NCBI GenBank assembly: GCA_963666705.2
Contig: CAXXKO010000024.1
Coordinates: forward strand, 124,001-188,000
From: G963666705 sp963666705
GTDB lineage: Bacteria > Pseudomonadota > Alphaproteobacteria > CADEGL01
Direction of reading: 5' to 3'
DNA length: 64,000 nucleotides
A program made the translations under genes and the position numbers. Position 1 is the first letter of the stretch, and each line of letters begins with the position of its first letter. Below the pieces are notes generated by a model. It had not been told where the DNA came from. It searched no databases and saw only the letters and a list, made by a program, of their open reading frames with translations. Shown piece after piece: positions 1-8,337 of the stretch.

Positions 1-1
1 C

Positions 2-370
2 GGGGTGTGCGAGCGGTTCCCCCGGCTGCGCTTCGCGTTCCTCGAAGGCAATGCAAGCTGGCTGCCTTTCTGGCTCTGGCGCATGGACGAACATTGGGAA
101 GCACGCAGGCACCTGGTCGAGAAGCAGTTGCCCATGCCACCCAGTGAATACTTCAAGCGCCAATGCTTCGTCGGGGTGGAGGCGGATGAGGCGCTGGCCC
201 GTTACGCGATCGAAGAGATGGGCGACGACTACTTCGTGTTCTCCACCGATTTTCCCCATCAGGACTGTCGGTATCCGAACGCAACCCGGACCCTGACGGA
301 GCAGCCTTTCAGCGCCCAGGCCAAGCGTAAGATCCTGTGGGACAATTGTGCCCGCCTCTACGACTTCTGA
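2..370 (+). CDS. Amidohydrolase-2 (ACMSD-like) family enzyme, C-terminal part
   Basis: Only the last ~122 codons lie in the window; the reading frame is already open at base 2, so the true start is upstream. The visible part has the end of the amidohydrolase-2 TIM barrel: the strand with FLEGNASWLPFWLWRMDEHW, then STDFPHQD, which carries the late metal-binding Asp typical of this family (residues numbered from base 5: about 80-88), and the closing helix ILWDNCARLYDF. Family members hydrolyse or decarboxylate small cyclic or aromatic acids in the cytosol. The stop is 13 bp before the next gene, so the two are likely co-transcribed. The substrate cannot be told from this fragment. Confidence 0.8.
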   Translation, partial: GVCERFPRLRFAFLEGNASWLPFWLWRMDEHWEARRHLVEKQLPMPPSEYFKRQCFVGVEADEALARYAIEEMGDDYFVFSTDFPHQDCRYPNATRTLTEQPFSAQAKRKILWDNCARLYDF

Positions 371-383
371 GCGGGGCCACCCC

Positions 384-1313
384 ATGAACACGAAACATGT
401 CGGTCAAATCGGGCTGGGCGCCGTCGGCTATCACTTCGCCGGTCACCTCTTGAAGCATTTCGGGGCCTTGATGGTCTATGACATCGACCCGTCGCGAATC
501 GATCGGGTGCGCGGCCTTGGCGCGACGCCGGCCGGTGACGTGAGGGCCGTCGCCGCCCGGTGCGACACGATTCTGCTCTCCCTGCCGAACCCGGGTGCCG
601 TGCGGGATGTGCTGACCGGCTCGGGGCGCCTGCTCGACGCGGCGAGAGCCGGCATGTTGCTCATCGACTGCAGCACCATCGACCCCGAGACCAGCCGGTG
701 GGCGAACGGTGAATGCGTTGCCAAGCAGGTGCGGTATGTCGAGGCGCCGGTGACCAGCGCCGCGCCCGGCGGCGGCGGCACCGAGGGCGCCAAAGCGGGG
801 AACGTCACCTTTCTGGTGGGCGGTGACGACGCGGCGGTGAGGGACGCGGCACCGGTCTTCGAATTGCTGGGCGAGCGATACCAGCATCTGGGCCTGGTGG
901 GTGCGGGAAGCATCATGAAGCTCGTCACCAACCACGTATCCGGTGTGATCACCTTGGCGGTGGCCGAGGGCCTGGTGCTCGCGGCGGCCGCCGGCTTTCC
1001 CGCCGACCAATCCCTCGATGTGATGAAACACTCGGTCGCGGACAATTACGTGCTCGATCACATCATGGCCCCGCGCCTGCGAAGCGACGACTACGAGCCG
1101 GGCTTCGCGGTCGACCTCATGCACAAGGATCATGTACTCGCGGGCGAGCTGGGGGAAAAGCTGACGGTGCCCCTTCCGTTCAATCGGCTTGCGGCGGCGG
1201 TCTTCCAGATGATGCGCGCCCAGGGGCTTGGGGGCAGGGACCACGCGTTTTGCGCGCGGTTTCTGGCTGACCTCGCGCGGGTCGATCTCGTGGCCGGCGG
1301 CAAGCTCGACTGA
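384..1313 (+). CDS. NAD(P)-dependent 3-hydroxyisobutyrate dehydrogenase-family oxidoreductase
   Basis: 309 residues, the usual length for beta-hydroxyacid dehydrogenases. An N-terminal Rossmann fold has the GLGAVG dinucleotide loop at residues 10-15 followed by VYDID (acidic end of strand 2, favouring NAD). The substrate loop around APVTSAAPGG (121-130) and the GNVTFLVGG strand (139-147) are family hallmarks; the catalytic lysine is K179 in GAGSIMKLVTN. The C-terminal all-helical domain is complete. The ATG at 384 is chosen over an in-frame ATG at 348 because the longer form adds residues with no family match and overlaps the previous gene. It probably oxidises a short 3-hydroxy acid; the exact substrate is unknown. 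Confidence 0.88.
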   Translation: MNTKHVGQIGLGAVGYHFAGHLLKHFGALMVYDIDPSRIDRVRGLGATPAGDVRAVAARCDTILLSLPNPGAVRDVLTGSGRLLDAARAGMLLIDCSTIDPETSRWANGECVAKQVRYVEAPVTSAAPGGGGTEGAKAGNVTFLVGGDDAAVRDAAPVFELLGERYQHLGLVGAGSIMKLVTNHVSGVITLAVAEGLVLAAAAGFPADQSLDVMKHSVADNYVLDHIMAPRLRSDDYEPGFAVDLMHKDHVLAGELGEKLTVPLPFNRLAAAVFQMMRAQGLGGRDHAFCARFLADLARVDLVAGGKLD

Positions 1314-1324
1314 TAACCGCGTAT

Positions 1325-1469
1325 CTGGAGCATTTCCACCTCGACTGGAATCGCTCCAGGCCGCAAGGCGGCCCGCCCGGCGCGCCCGCGCAGGTGCGGA
1401 CCACTTGGTCCGATGCCGTGAGCGCAAAATAAGGCTGGAGTGGGTCCGATCGAAGCGGAACCGCCCTGG
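1325..1469. repeat. Composite multi-hairpin intergenic repeat, copy 1
   Basis: A ~145-bp non-coding block that recurs as a close relative at 58587-58738. Shared landmarks in order: ACTGGAATCGCT near the left end, the palindrome GGCCGCAAGGCGGCC, CGGACC..GGTCCG (stem of 6), and GGGTCCGATC near the right end. The two ends are imperfect inverted repeats (CTGGAG.. and ..CCGCCCTGG). This copy is the more degraded. It lies between convergent genes. The rest of 1470-1539 holds nothing recognised apart from a short CCCCTCTCTCCCAGGGGAG palindrome at about 1494-1512. Confidence 0.75.
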
Positions 1470-1539
1470 TGGAGAGAATGCAACATAGGACTTCCCCTCT
1501 CTCCCAGGGGAGAAGGCTCGAATCGTCGGATTCTTTCCA

Positions 1540-2661
1540 CTATCCCCTCGCGATTGCGGCCGACCGTTCTGCCCGGATCTCGGCGATGGCCGCATCGAGG
1601 TACCGGGTCGGCTCGGGCAGGAAGGCCATCGGGTCGGGGATCGGCGCCGCGACACCCAGCACGCCCGCGAGCGAGGCATGCAGGCAGAGGGCGGCGTAGC
1701 TCACCTGGTAGCCGCCCTCCTGGACGAGGACCAGCCGGCCTTCGCAATGGGTGTCCGCGAGGGCGCGCGCGTGCTCGCCCAGCCGCCGGAAGCCGGCCAT
1801 GGTGACGAGCTGGCGCCCGTTGGGGTCGAACTGGTTGGCGTCCTGGCCGTTGGCCACGACGATCATCTCGGGCGCGAAATCGTCCACGGCGGGCTTGACG
1901 ATCTCGCCCATGGCCCGGTCGTAGCCCGCGTCGCCCGTGCCCATGGGCAGCGGGACGTTGATGTTGAGGCCGCGCCCGGCGCCGCGCCCGACCTCGTCGG
2001 CCGTGCCCAGCTGCGGGTGCGTCTCTGGATGCCACGAGCGATGATCCATGTGGATGGAGACGGTCAGCACGTCCCCGCGCTCGTAGAAGCCTTCCTGGGT
2101 GCCATTGCCGTGGTGGACGTCCCAGTCGAGGATCGCCACCCGCTTGCACCCGCGACGGATGGCCAGCTCGGCGGCCAGCGCCGCGTTGTTGACGAAGCAA
2201 TAGCCGTCCGCCATGGCCGGCGCGGCGTGGTGCCCGGGCGGGCGGACGAGGGCGTAGGCGATCGCCCCCTCGCCGTCGAGCACGTGGCCCATGGCGGCCA
2301 GCGCCGTGCCGGCCGCCACCTTGACCGGCCCCATCGAGCCCGCCGTCAGCCGGGTGGAGCGGGTGAATTCCTTGCCGCCCGCCGCCGCCACGGCCTCCAG
2401 CGCCTCGATATAGGCCCGCTCGTGGAAGGTGAGCAGCTCGTCCAGGCTCGCCTGCCGCCCCCGGTGCCATTCGAGATGGGCTGAGATCGGCCCCCGTTCG
2501 AGGACCGAGAGCATGTTGCGGACCCGGTCCGGGCCCTCGACGTGCCTCTCGTCGACCGCGAAGAGGTGGCTTGGCGGCGCGTCGAAGGCCGCGGGGCCGA
2601 TATCGTGCAGCAGCACGTCCTCATGCCAGAAGACGTCGATTCTGGCACCGGGCACGGTCAC
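1540..2661 (-). CDS. Class II HDAC-like amidohydrolase (acetoin-utilisation/acetylpolyamine type)
   Basis: 373 residues with the full arginase/deacetylase fold signature. Visible active-site residues: the HH dyad in RPPGHHA (H144, H145), zinc ligands D181 and H183 in DWDVHHGNGTQ, the third ligand D274 in NGQDA (usually AGFDA), and the transition-state tyrosine Y318 in EGGY. Bacterial members deacetylate acylated amines such as acetylpolyamines. The start ATG overlaps the stop of the upstream amidase (ATGA at 2658-2661), so translation is probably coupled. With the amidase and the Rid protein it forms a three-gene operon that attacks amide bonds and reactive enamine products. Substrate unknown. 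Confidence 0.9.
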   Translation of the reverse strand: MTVPGARIDVFWHEDVLLHDIGPAAFDAPPSHLFAVDERHVEGPDRVRNMLSVLERGPISAHLEWHRGRQASLDELLTFHERAYIEALEAVAAAGGKEFTRSTRLTAGSMGPVKVAAGTALAAMGHVLDGEGAIAYALVRPPGHHAAPAMADGYCFVNNAALAAELAIRRGCKRVAILDWDVHHGNGTQEGFYERGDVLTVSIHMDHRSWHPETHPQLGTADEVGRGAGRGLNINVPLPMGTGDAGYDRAMGEIVKPAVDDFAPEMIVVANGQDANQFDPNGRQLVTMAGFRRLGEHARALADTHCEGRLVLVQEGGYQVSYAALCLHASLAGVLGVAAPIPDPMAFLPEPTRYLDAAIAEIRAERSAAIARG

Positions 2662-4085
2662 GGCGGGCCGGGCCGGGGATCGATGGGGAGCTGGCCCGCG
2701 ATGCCCATCATATCCTCGAAGAGGGCCGCGGCACCAAGGAGGGCCGCCTCCCCGCGCGGCCGACCGACGAGCTGGAGGCCCACGGGCCGTCCGCTCGCGG
2801 TGAAGCCGCAGGGCAACGAGATCGCGGCGCAGGAGGTGAGCGTGATCGCCGAGCTGATGAGCAGCCAGTCGACGTAGTTATCGAACTTATGGCCCTCGAC
2901 CTCCTCGACATAGCGCGTGTTCACGTCGAAGGGCGGCACGATGGCGGCCGGGCAGGCGAGGATGTCGTGGGTGCCGAAGAACGCGGCCACCCGGTGGTAG
3001 AGGGCGCCCCGCGCTTGCTCGGCGCGGCCGATCTCGTCGGCGGTGAGGCCGAGGCCGCGCTCGATGTTCCAGATCACGTCGGGCTTGAGCATGTCCCGGT
3101 GCTTATCGAGGAGGGGGCGGCGCTCGGCGACGAACTTCGCCGCGCGCAGGGTCTGGAAGATGTCGCCCGCGTCTTGGAAGTCGGGGCAGGCATCTTCGAC
3201 TATTGCCCCCAGCTCGGCGAAGCGCGCCGCCCCGGCCCGGCAGATGTCCTTGACCTCCGTATCCACCGGCACGATGCCGAGGTCGGGGCTGAAGGCGACA
3301 CGCGTGGGCGCCCGCGGTGCTGCCACGGTCGCCTGGAAGGAAGTCCCTGGCGCTTCGAGCGCGATCGGGTCCTCGGCATGGGCGCCGGCCATGGCGTCCA
3401 GCATCAGGGCCACGTCGCGCACGTCGCGCCCCATGGGGCCCTCGACGGCCAAGGTGGCGAAGGGCATGCCGGCCGGGCCGCGCGCCACGCGCCCCGGGCT
3501 CGGGCGCAGGCCGACCACCGAGCAGAAGCTGGCCGGCGTGCGCAGGCTGCCCCCCAGGTCCGATCCCGTGGCCAGCCACGCCTCGCCCGTCGCCAGGGCC
3601 ACGGCCGAGCCGCCCGAGGAGCCGCCACAAGTGAGCGCCGTGTTCCACGGGTTGAGGGTCTTGCCGAAGACCTCGTTGAAGGTGTTCGCACCGGCGCCGA
3701 ACTCGGGCGTGTTGGACTTGGCGATGGGGACGGCACCATTGCCCTCCAGGATCTCGACCGTGATGGCCGAGCGCGCGGGCACGTTGTCGGCGAAGATGGG
3801 CGAGCCGAAAGTGGTGCGCACGCCGGCCACCTCGGTCAGGTCCTTGACCGCGATGGGCAGGCCGGCGAGCCAACCGGGGCCGGCATCATCGGGCTCGCCC
3901 TGGGCGTGGACGCGCGCCGCCTGTTCCCGCGCCCGCTCGACGCAGAGGGTGGGGAGGGCGTTGACCTGGGGCTCGACGGCCTCGATCCGCTCAACCGCCG
4001 CGTCGATCAACTCGAGGGGCGTGATTTCCCGCGCGCGCAGGCGGCGCACCGCCTCCCGCGCGCTCATGCGCACAAGCTCGCTCAT
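2658..4085 (-). CDS. Amidase-signature family amidohydrolase
   Basis: 475 residues, typical for the amidase-signature (GatA-like) superfamily. The Ser-cisSer-Lys triad is visible: K81 in IAVKDL, the glycine/serine-rich stretch CGGSSGGS (153-160) with the cis-serine, and nucleophile S180 in DLGGSLRTPAS. There is no gatB or gatC neighbour, so it is a free-standing catabolic amidase rather than a tRNA amidotransferase subunit. The ATG at 4085 lies 21 bp after the stop of the Rid gene, and its own stop overlaps the start of the deacylase gene. The substrate cannot be assigned from sequence. Confidence 0.9.
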   Translation of the reverse strand: MSELVRMSAREAVRRLRAREITPLELIDAAVERIEAVEPQVNALPTLCVERAREQAARVHAQGEPDDAGPGWLAGLPIAVKDLTEVAGVRTTFGSPIFADNVPARSAITVEILEGNGAVPIAKSNTPEFGAGANTFNEVFGKTLNPWNTALTCGGSSGGSAVALATGEAWLATGSDLGGSLRTPASFCSVVGLRPSPGRVARGPAGMPFATLAVEGPMGRDVRDVALMLDAMAGAHAEDPIALEAPGTSFQATVAAPRAPTRVAFSPDLGIVPVDTEVKDICRAGAARFAELGAIVEDACPDFQDAGDIFQTLRAAKFVAERRPLLDKHRDMLKPDVIWNIERGLGLTADEIGRAEQARGALYHRVAAFFGTHDILACPAAIVPPFDVNTRYVEEVEGHKFDNYVDWLLISSAITLTSCAAISLPCGFTASGRPVGLQLVGRPRGEAALLGAAALFEDMMGIAGQLPIDPRPGPP

Positions 4086-4106
4086 ATCCAGATTCCTTCC
4101 CGCCGC

Positions 4107-5330
4107 TCAGCCGGCCATTGAGATGGTATCGATCTCGATCAGCATGTCCTCGTAGGCCAGGTGGTTGAGGGGCACGCCGGTCGAGGCTGGCCCGGGCTTC
4201 GAGAAGTAGCTCGAGCGCACATTGACGTTCGCGTGCAGGTCATCGGGCTCGTCCGTGCCGGCATAGAAGGCGTTGACCTTCATGATGTCGCCGAAGGACG
4301 CGCCGAAGCCGTCTAGCACCTTGCCGATATTGTCCATGCTGCGGCGGGTCTGCCCCGCCATGTCGCCGGGATCGAGGATGCGCGCGTCGGTGTCCATCGA
4401 GACCTGGCCACCGATGAAGATCATGTCGCGGCATTTGAGGCCGTGCTTGTAGGGCAGGTGGATGGGCCAGTCCCAGTGCCCCTCGGGCCAGACGTAGGTG
4501 CGCGGGATGCGGGCGCCGTCCTCGCCCAGCATGGCCCAGGCGTCGAACCGGATCATCGCACCCTCGGGGTAGAGGGTATGGACGGGGATGCCCGTCGCCA
4601 CCGGCCCCGGCTCCTCGAAATAGCTCGCGCGCACGCGCGCGCCGACCTCCCACTCCGCCGCCGTGCCGCCGGCGACGTAGTAGGCGTTGAGCTTCACGAG
4701 GTCGTTCATGGTGGCGCCGAAGCCGGCGAGGACGGCCGTCATATCGTCGAGCGCGGCCTTGCTCTGCGCCGCCACGTCGCTCGGATGGAGCAGGGAGCCG
4801 CCCGCGTCCCGCGCCACCATGCCGCCGATGAAGATCATCTCGCCACAGCGCACGGCGGCGGCAAACGGGTTCCCGAGGGGCGCGATGCCGGTCGGCGTCG
4901 AGTGGGAGCGCGCCAGCGTCTCGCCGCTTTCGCCGAGCATGGCGTAGGCATCGATCTCCACCATCATGCCGGGATAGGCGAGGATGGGGAGGGGCACGAA
5001 GGCGATCGCCGGCCGGGCTCCCGCGCCGAGGAGGCCCCCGATGCGCGCCCGGTAGGCGTCCTCGTCCACGCCGCCGTCGGTCTTGTAGAAGACCACCAGC
5101 TTCACGAGGTCGCCCATCCCGGCGCCGGTCTCGGCCAGTATCTTGCGGATATGGCCGATGCTCACGTCCGTCTGGGTGTCGAGGTCGCCCGGGTTGCGGA
5201 CGATGCCGTCGCCCTCCATATCCACCTGCCCGGCGAGCATGATGATCTCGCCCTGGCGGACGCCCATGCTGTAAGGAACTTCGACCTTGAGGGTCCAATG
5301 CCCCTCGGGACTGACGTGCTGGCGTGTCAT
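4107..5330 (-). CDS. Triple Rid (YjgF/YER057c/UK114) domain protein
   Basis: 407 residues made of three consecutive Rid domains (about 1-132, 140-268, 282-407); free-standing Rid proteins are ~130 residues and trimeric. Each repeat has the FIGGQV/LAGQV-type strand, a DxxxQ helix, a DLVKLxxFY strand and a final VEID/IRFD/IEID strand. RidA deaminates reactive enamines and imines using a conserved arginine before the last strand. Domain 1 keeps it (ARPAIAFVPLP), but domain 2 has GPVATGIPV and domain 3 GPASTGVPL, so at most one canonical site remains in each chain. It is first in the operon with the amidase and deacylase. The fusion probably mimics the trimer in one polypeptide; that is inference. 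Confidence 0.9.
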   Translation of the reverse strand: MTRQHVSPEGHWTLKVEVPYSMGVRQGEIIMLAGQVDMEGDGIVRNPGDLDTQTDVSIGHIRKILAETGAGMGDLVKLVVFYKTDGGVDEDAYRARIGGLLGAGARPAIAFVPLPILAYPGMMVEIDAYAMLGESGETLARSHSTPTGIAPLGNPFAAAVRCGEMIFIGGMVARDAGGSLLHPSDVAAQSKAALDDMTAVLAGFGATMNDLVKLNAYYVAGGTAAEWEVGARVRASYFEEPGPVATGIPVHTLYPEGAMIRFDAWAMLGEDGARIPRTYVWPEGHWDWPIHLPYKHGLKCRDMIFIGGQVSMDTDARILDPGDMAGQTRRSMDNIGKVLDGFGASFGDIMKVNAFYAGTDEPDDLHANVNVRSSYFSKPGPASTGVPLNHLAYEDMLIEIDTISMAG

Positions 5331-5452
5331 TTATACTCCCCCCGCTGGTTGCGCGGGAGACGGTAGCCCAACAGGGTGGGAGGTGGCTACCGCGCGTGTC
5401 GCGGGCTCGTGTATGATCGCTCTCCCAGATCAACCATTCGAGGAGGGGGGCC

Positions 5453-6055
5453 ATGTTCGCCAGGCTGAACTACGTCGATATGGAGGCCGCGCGCATGGAC
5501 CGGGTGATCGAGCTGTGGCGCGCTGGCATCGGCGGCTACGAGGGCCTCACCTCAGGCATCTTCCTCCTCGACGGCGATATGGGTCACACCCTTTCGATCG
5601 TGATGTTCGAGACCGAGGCGCTGATGCGGGCCAACGAGACGGGGGGTGCCCTCAAGCAACTGGTGGCCCAGATGGGCGACTTGCGCCTGAGCACGCCGCA
5701 ACTCTCCTTCTACGAGGGCCGCGCGGAGGTGCCGGCGGGAACGGCCGGGGGAATCGGCCACGCCCGCGTCATCGACGTGACGATCAAGCCCGAGTGCCTC
5801 GACCAGGTGGCCGCCGGCTGGCCCGGCCACGTCGCCACCTACCAGGCCGAGGCCGGCTTCCGCGGCGCCCGCCTCCTCGGCGACCGCGCGACGGGGCGGA
5901 GCATCTCCTACTCGCTCTGGGGCACGAAGGCGGACGTGGAGGCGAACGAGTCGAGCGGCGCCCTCATGGCCACGGTCGAGCCCTACAAGGAGATGATCGC
6001 CGTCCCGCCGGCCAAGAGCTATTGGGACGTGGCGGTGGTGATCGGCGAGGGCTGA
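5453..6055 (+). CDS. Tandem dimeric alpha/beta-barrel (ABM-like) domain protein
   Basis: 200 residues formed by two copies of a ~95-residue ferredoxin-like domain. Both halves contain a VIELWRAGIGGYEG / PECLDQVAAGWPGHVATYQ helix followed by a short strand, then SIVMFETEALMRANETGGAL / SYSLWGTKADVEANESSGAL, which are clearly homologous (ANE-x-x-GAL). Such domains normally dimerise to form a barrel, so the duplication makes an internal pseudo-dimer. No catalytic residue can be named. A purine-rich GAGGAGGGG Shine-Dalgarno precedes the ATG. It is divergent from the Rid operon, and the two may share a regulatory region (5331-5452). Confidence 0.75.
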   Translation: MFARLNYVDMEAARMDRVIELWRAGIGGYEGLTSGIFLLDGDMGHTLSIVMFETEALMRANETGGALKQLVAQMGDLRLSTPQLSFYEGRAEVPAGTAGGIGHARVIDVTIKPECLDQVAAGWPGHVATYQAEAGFRGARLLGDRATGRSISYSLWGTKADVEANESSGALMATVEPYKEMIAVPPAKSYWDVAVVIGEG

Positions 6056-6071
6056 CGCCCGCCCCGCGGGC

Positions 6072-6884
6072 TCAGATCGCGGGTTCGCTCTCGGGCTGCT
6101 CGCTCGACTCGGCCGGTGCCTCCGGAGCTTGGTGCTCGGGCGGCTCGCCCGACCCGAAAGCCTGGCCCTCGGCCTCGGCGGCCGGCGTCTCCGCCTCGGC
6201 TTCAGCGACCGGCGCTTCGGCCTCGGCGGTCGGCGTCTCCGCCTCGGCTTCAGCGACCGGCGCTTCGGCCTCGGCGGTCGGCGCTTCCGCCTCCACTTCG
6301 GGAGCCGCCTCTCCGCCGCCCGCGCGCGCCTCTTCCTTGCGCCGCCGCTCGGCCACCCGCTCGATCGCGCGCCGCGCCTTGGTCACGGCGGCGTCGAGCT
6401 CGCCAAGGCTGCACAGGCCGAGCTCCACCGGGCTGCGCGCTTTCAGCTGCTGGGCATTCCAGTGGGTGCGGTCGCGCACGGCCTGGATGGTCGGCTTGGT
6501 GGTGCCGAGCAGCCGGCCGACCTGGGCGTCGCTCAGCTCCTCGTAGTTCTTGACCAGCCATTCGATGGCGTCGGGCTTGTCGGCGCGTTTGGAGACGGGG
6601 GTGTAGCGCGCGCCGCGCGGCCGCGCCTTGGGCCGCGGAATATCGGACTTGGCCATCTTGAGCCTGGCGCTCGGGTCCGCCGCGCAGCGGGCGATCTCCT
6701 CGGCCGTGAGCTGCCCGGCCACGATCGGGTCGAGTCCCTGCATGCCGGGCGCCACCTCGCCGTCGGCGATGGCCTGGACCTCGAGCTCGTGCAGCTCGAC
6801 GAAGTCGGCGATCTGCTGGAAGGTGAGGGTGGTGTTGTCGGTCAGCCACACGGCCGTGGCCTTGGGCATCAACGGCTTGGCCAT
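6072..6884 (-). CDS. trcR: Cell-cycle transcriptional regulator TrcR (DUF1013)
   Basis: The 270-residue form starting MAKPLMPKATAVWL matches the alphaproteobacterial DUF1013 family, named TrcR in Caulobacter. Conserved blocks: NTTLTFQQIADFVELHELEV (18-38), KSDIPRPKARPRGARYTPVSKR, then the helix-turn-helix-like segment SDAQVGRLLGTTKPTIQAVRDRTHWN. The ATG at 6884 has a strong SD (AGGAGGAGCA) and is chosen over the longer frame to 7076, whose extra 64 residues have no family character. After about residue 185 the protein becomes a low-complexity Ala/Glu/Pro tail with repeated AEAEAPVAEAEAETP units. The family binds DNA/RNA polymerase and affects cell-cycle transcription; the tail's role is unknown. 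Confidence 0.9.
   Translation of the reverse strand: MAKPLMPKATAVWLTDNTTLTFQQIADFVELHELEVQAIADGEVAPGMQGLDPIVAGQLTAEEIARCAADPSARLKMAKSDIPRPKARPRGARYTPVSKRADKPDAIEWLVKNYEELSDAQVGRLLGTTKPTIQAVRDRTHWNAQQLKARSPVELGLCSLGELDAAVTKARRAIERVAERRRKEEARAGGGEAAPEVEAEAPTAEAEAPVAEAEAETPTAEAEAPVAEAEAETPAAEAEGQAFGSGEPPEHQAPEAPAESSEQPESEPAI
6174..6288 (-). repeat. 48-bp tandem repeat inside the trcR C-terminal tail
   Basis: Two near-identical 48-bp units (6193-6240 and 6241-6288) preceded by a partial unit from 6174. They encode the 16-residue AEAEAP/ETP repeat of TrcR. Length change by whole units keeps frame. Confidence 0.85.
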
Positions 6885-7254
6885 TGCTCCTCCTCGGATT
6901 CGCTTGCGCCGCGCCGCGCCCTCGGTCGCCTCTGCGAGGGGCGCGCGACTGAACGCGGCATACTGTGGAATCGACGCCCCCTTATACATGCGGGGCGGGA
7001 TTGGAATAAACCTTTTGTGACGTGTCCCGAGCATTATACCAGACGGCGATGAGCTTGACTCATTGCCGTCTGGCAAGCGCCGCGTGGGCGCCCGCGCTTA
7101 TGCGAGGCCAGCCTTAGCGGCGCTTGAGCGAAAGAAGTGCCTCAGCGGCGCTTGAGCGATATTAAGAAGCCAAGGCTGCGGATGCGGCCGCCCGGCGTTT
7201 GAGGGAGCATACGATCGGTCTCCCTTAAGGCCGGTCGGTATTAGGTCCCGAGCA
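6885..7254. other. Intergenic region with hairpin and short direct repeats
   Basis: 370 bp between the quinone oxidoreductase (stop at 7255) and trcR (start at 6884), both minus strand. It holds (i) a 15-bp-stem hairpin at 7039-7073 with one mismatch and a 5-base loop; (ii) a perfect TATAAT on the minus strand at 7033-7038, a candidate -10 for trcR without a convincing -35; (iii) two copies of AGCGGCGCTTGAGCGA at 7116-7131 and 7144-7159; (iv) a 13-bp direct repeat GTCCCGAGCATTA at 7024-7036 and 7245-7257. No gene is seen. Confidence 0.5.
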
Positions 7255-8232
7255 TTAGGGAAGGAGCACGATCTTGCCGATATGGGCGCTCGACTCCATG
7301 AGCGTATGCGCCGCCCCTGCTTCGGCCAGCGGGAAAGTCTTGTGCAGCACGGCCCGGACCGTGCCGTCGGCGAAGAGGGGCCAGACCTTCTCATGCACCG
7401 CCGCGGCGATGGCGCCCTTCTCGGCGACGGGCCGGGCGCGCAGGGTGGCGCCGGTGATGGTCAGGCGCTTCATCAGCATGGGTGCGAAATTGACCTCGGC
7501 CTTGGCCCCACCTAGGAAGGCGATGTAGACGAGCCGCCCCTCGAGCGCCATGGCGGAGAGGTTGCGCTGGATGTAATCGCCGCCGACCATGTCGAGAATC
7601 ACGTCGACACCTCGGCCCTCCGTCGCCTCCTTGACGATGGCGACGAAGTCCTCCTCCCGGTAATTGATGGCCCGCTCGGCGCCGAGCTCGGCGCAGGCCG
7701 CGCATTTTTCGGCCGAGCCGGCGGTCGCGAAGACGCGGGCGCCGAACTGGCGGGCGAGCTGGATGGCCGTTGTGCCGATGCCGCTCGACCCGCCATGGAC
7801 GAGGAAGCTCTCGCCCGGTTGGAGCCGGCCGCGCTCGAACACCGTCGTCCACACGGTGAAGGCCGTCTCGGGCACGCCGCCCGCCTCGGCCATGCCGAGG
7901 CCGGCCGGGATGGGCAGGCACTGGGGGGCGGGCACCGCCACATATTCGGCATAGCCCCCACCCGTCAGCAGGGCGCAGACTTCGTCTCCGATCCGCCAGC
8001 CCGCGACCTCCGGGCCGAGCGCCGCCACGGTGCCGGCGCATTCGAGGCCCGGTATGTCCGAAGCGCCGGGCGGCGGCGCGTAGCCGCCCTGGCGCTGCAG
8101 GCAGTCGGCGCGGTTGACCCCGGCGGCGGCGACGCGGATCAGGATTTCGCCCTCCCCCGGTGACGGCACCGGCCTCCGCGCGGGCCGCAGGACCTCCGGC
8201 CCGCCGGGCTCGCTGATCTCGATGGCGGTCAT
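7255..8232 (-). CDS. NAD(P)H quinone oxidoreductase, PIG3-like zinc-free MDR family
   Basis: 325 residues, the length of PIG3/quinone-oxidoreductase medium-chain reductases. It has the GroES-like N-terminus (AAAGVNRADCLQRQGGYAPPPGASDIPGLE), no structural zinc-binding cysteine cluster, and a Rossmann domain with VHGGSSGIGTTAIQLA (about 144-159). The MVGGDYIQRNLSAMALEGRLVYIAFLGG block is characteristic of the PIG3 subfamily. It is predicted to reduce quinones or short enones with NADPH in the cytosol. It is divergent from the small DUF1192 gene, with 105 bp between the starts. Confidence 0.88.
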   Translation of the reverse strand: MTAIEISEPGGPEVLRPARRPVPSPGEGEILIRVAAAGVNRADCLQRQGGYAPPPGASDIPGLECAGTVAALGPEVAGWRIGDEVCALLTGGGYAEYVAVPAPQCLPIPAGLGMAEAGGVPETAFTVWTTVFERGRLQPGESFLVHGGSSGIGTTAIQLARQFGARVFATAGSAEKCAACAELGAERAINYREEDFVAIVKEATEGRGVDVILDMVGGDYIQRNLSAMALEGRLVYIAFLGGAKAEVNFAPMLMKRLTITGATLRARPVAEKGAIAAAVHEKVWPLFADGTVRAVLHKTFPLAEAGAAHTLMESSAHIGKIVLLP

Positions 8233-8337
8233 CTCGGCGGGAAGCTGGTCGGGTATGGCGTGGCGACTCCCTGGATGATGGAACAGGAATGGAGGAAGCG
8301 ATTATACTGCCGCGACCGCGATAGGGGAGCCGCCGCC

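Noticed and set aside
2658..4085. Glutamyl-tRNA amidotransferase subunit GatA
   Set aside because: No gatB or gatC neighbour, and the operon context is catabolic; a stand-alone amidase fits better.
2571..4121. 516-codon plus-strand frame opposite the amidase
   Set aside because: Shadow of the amidase gene; no conserved motif, while the minus-strand frame has the complete Ser-Ser-Lys triad.
7039..7073. Rho-independent terminator after the quinone oxidoreductase
   Set aside because: The hairpin is good, but neither strand has a T-run after it; listed only as a hairpin in the intergenic region.
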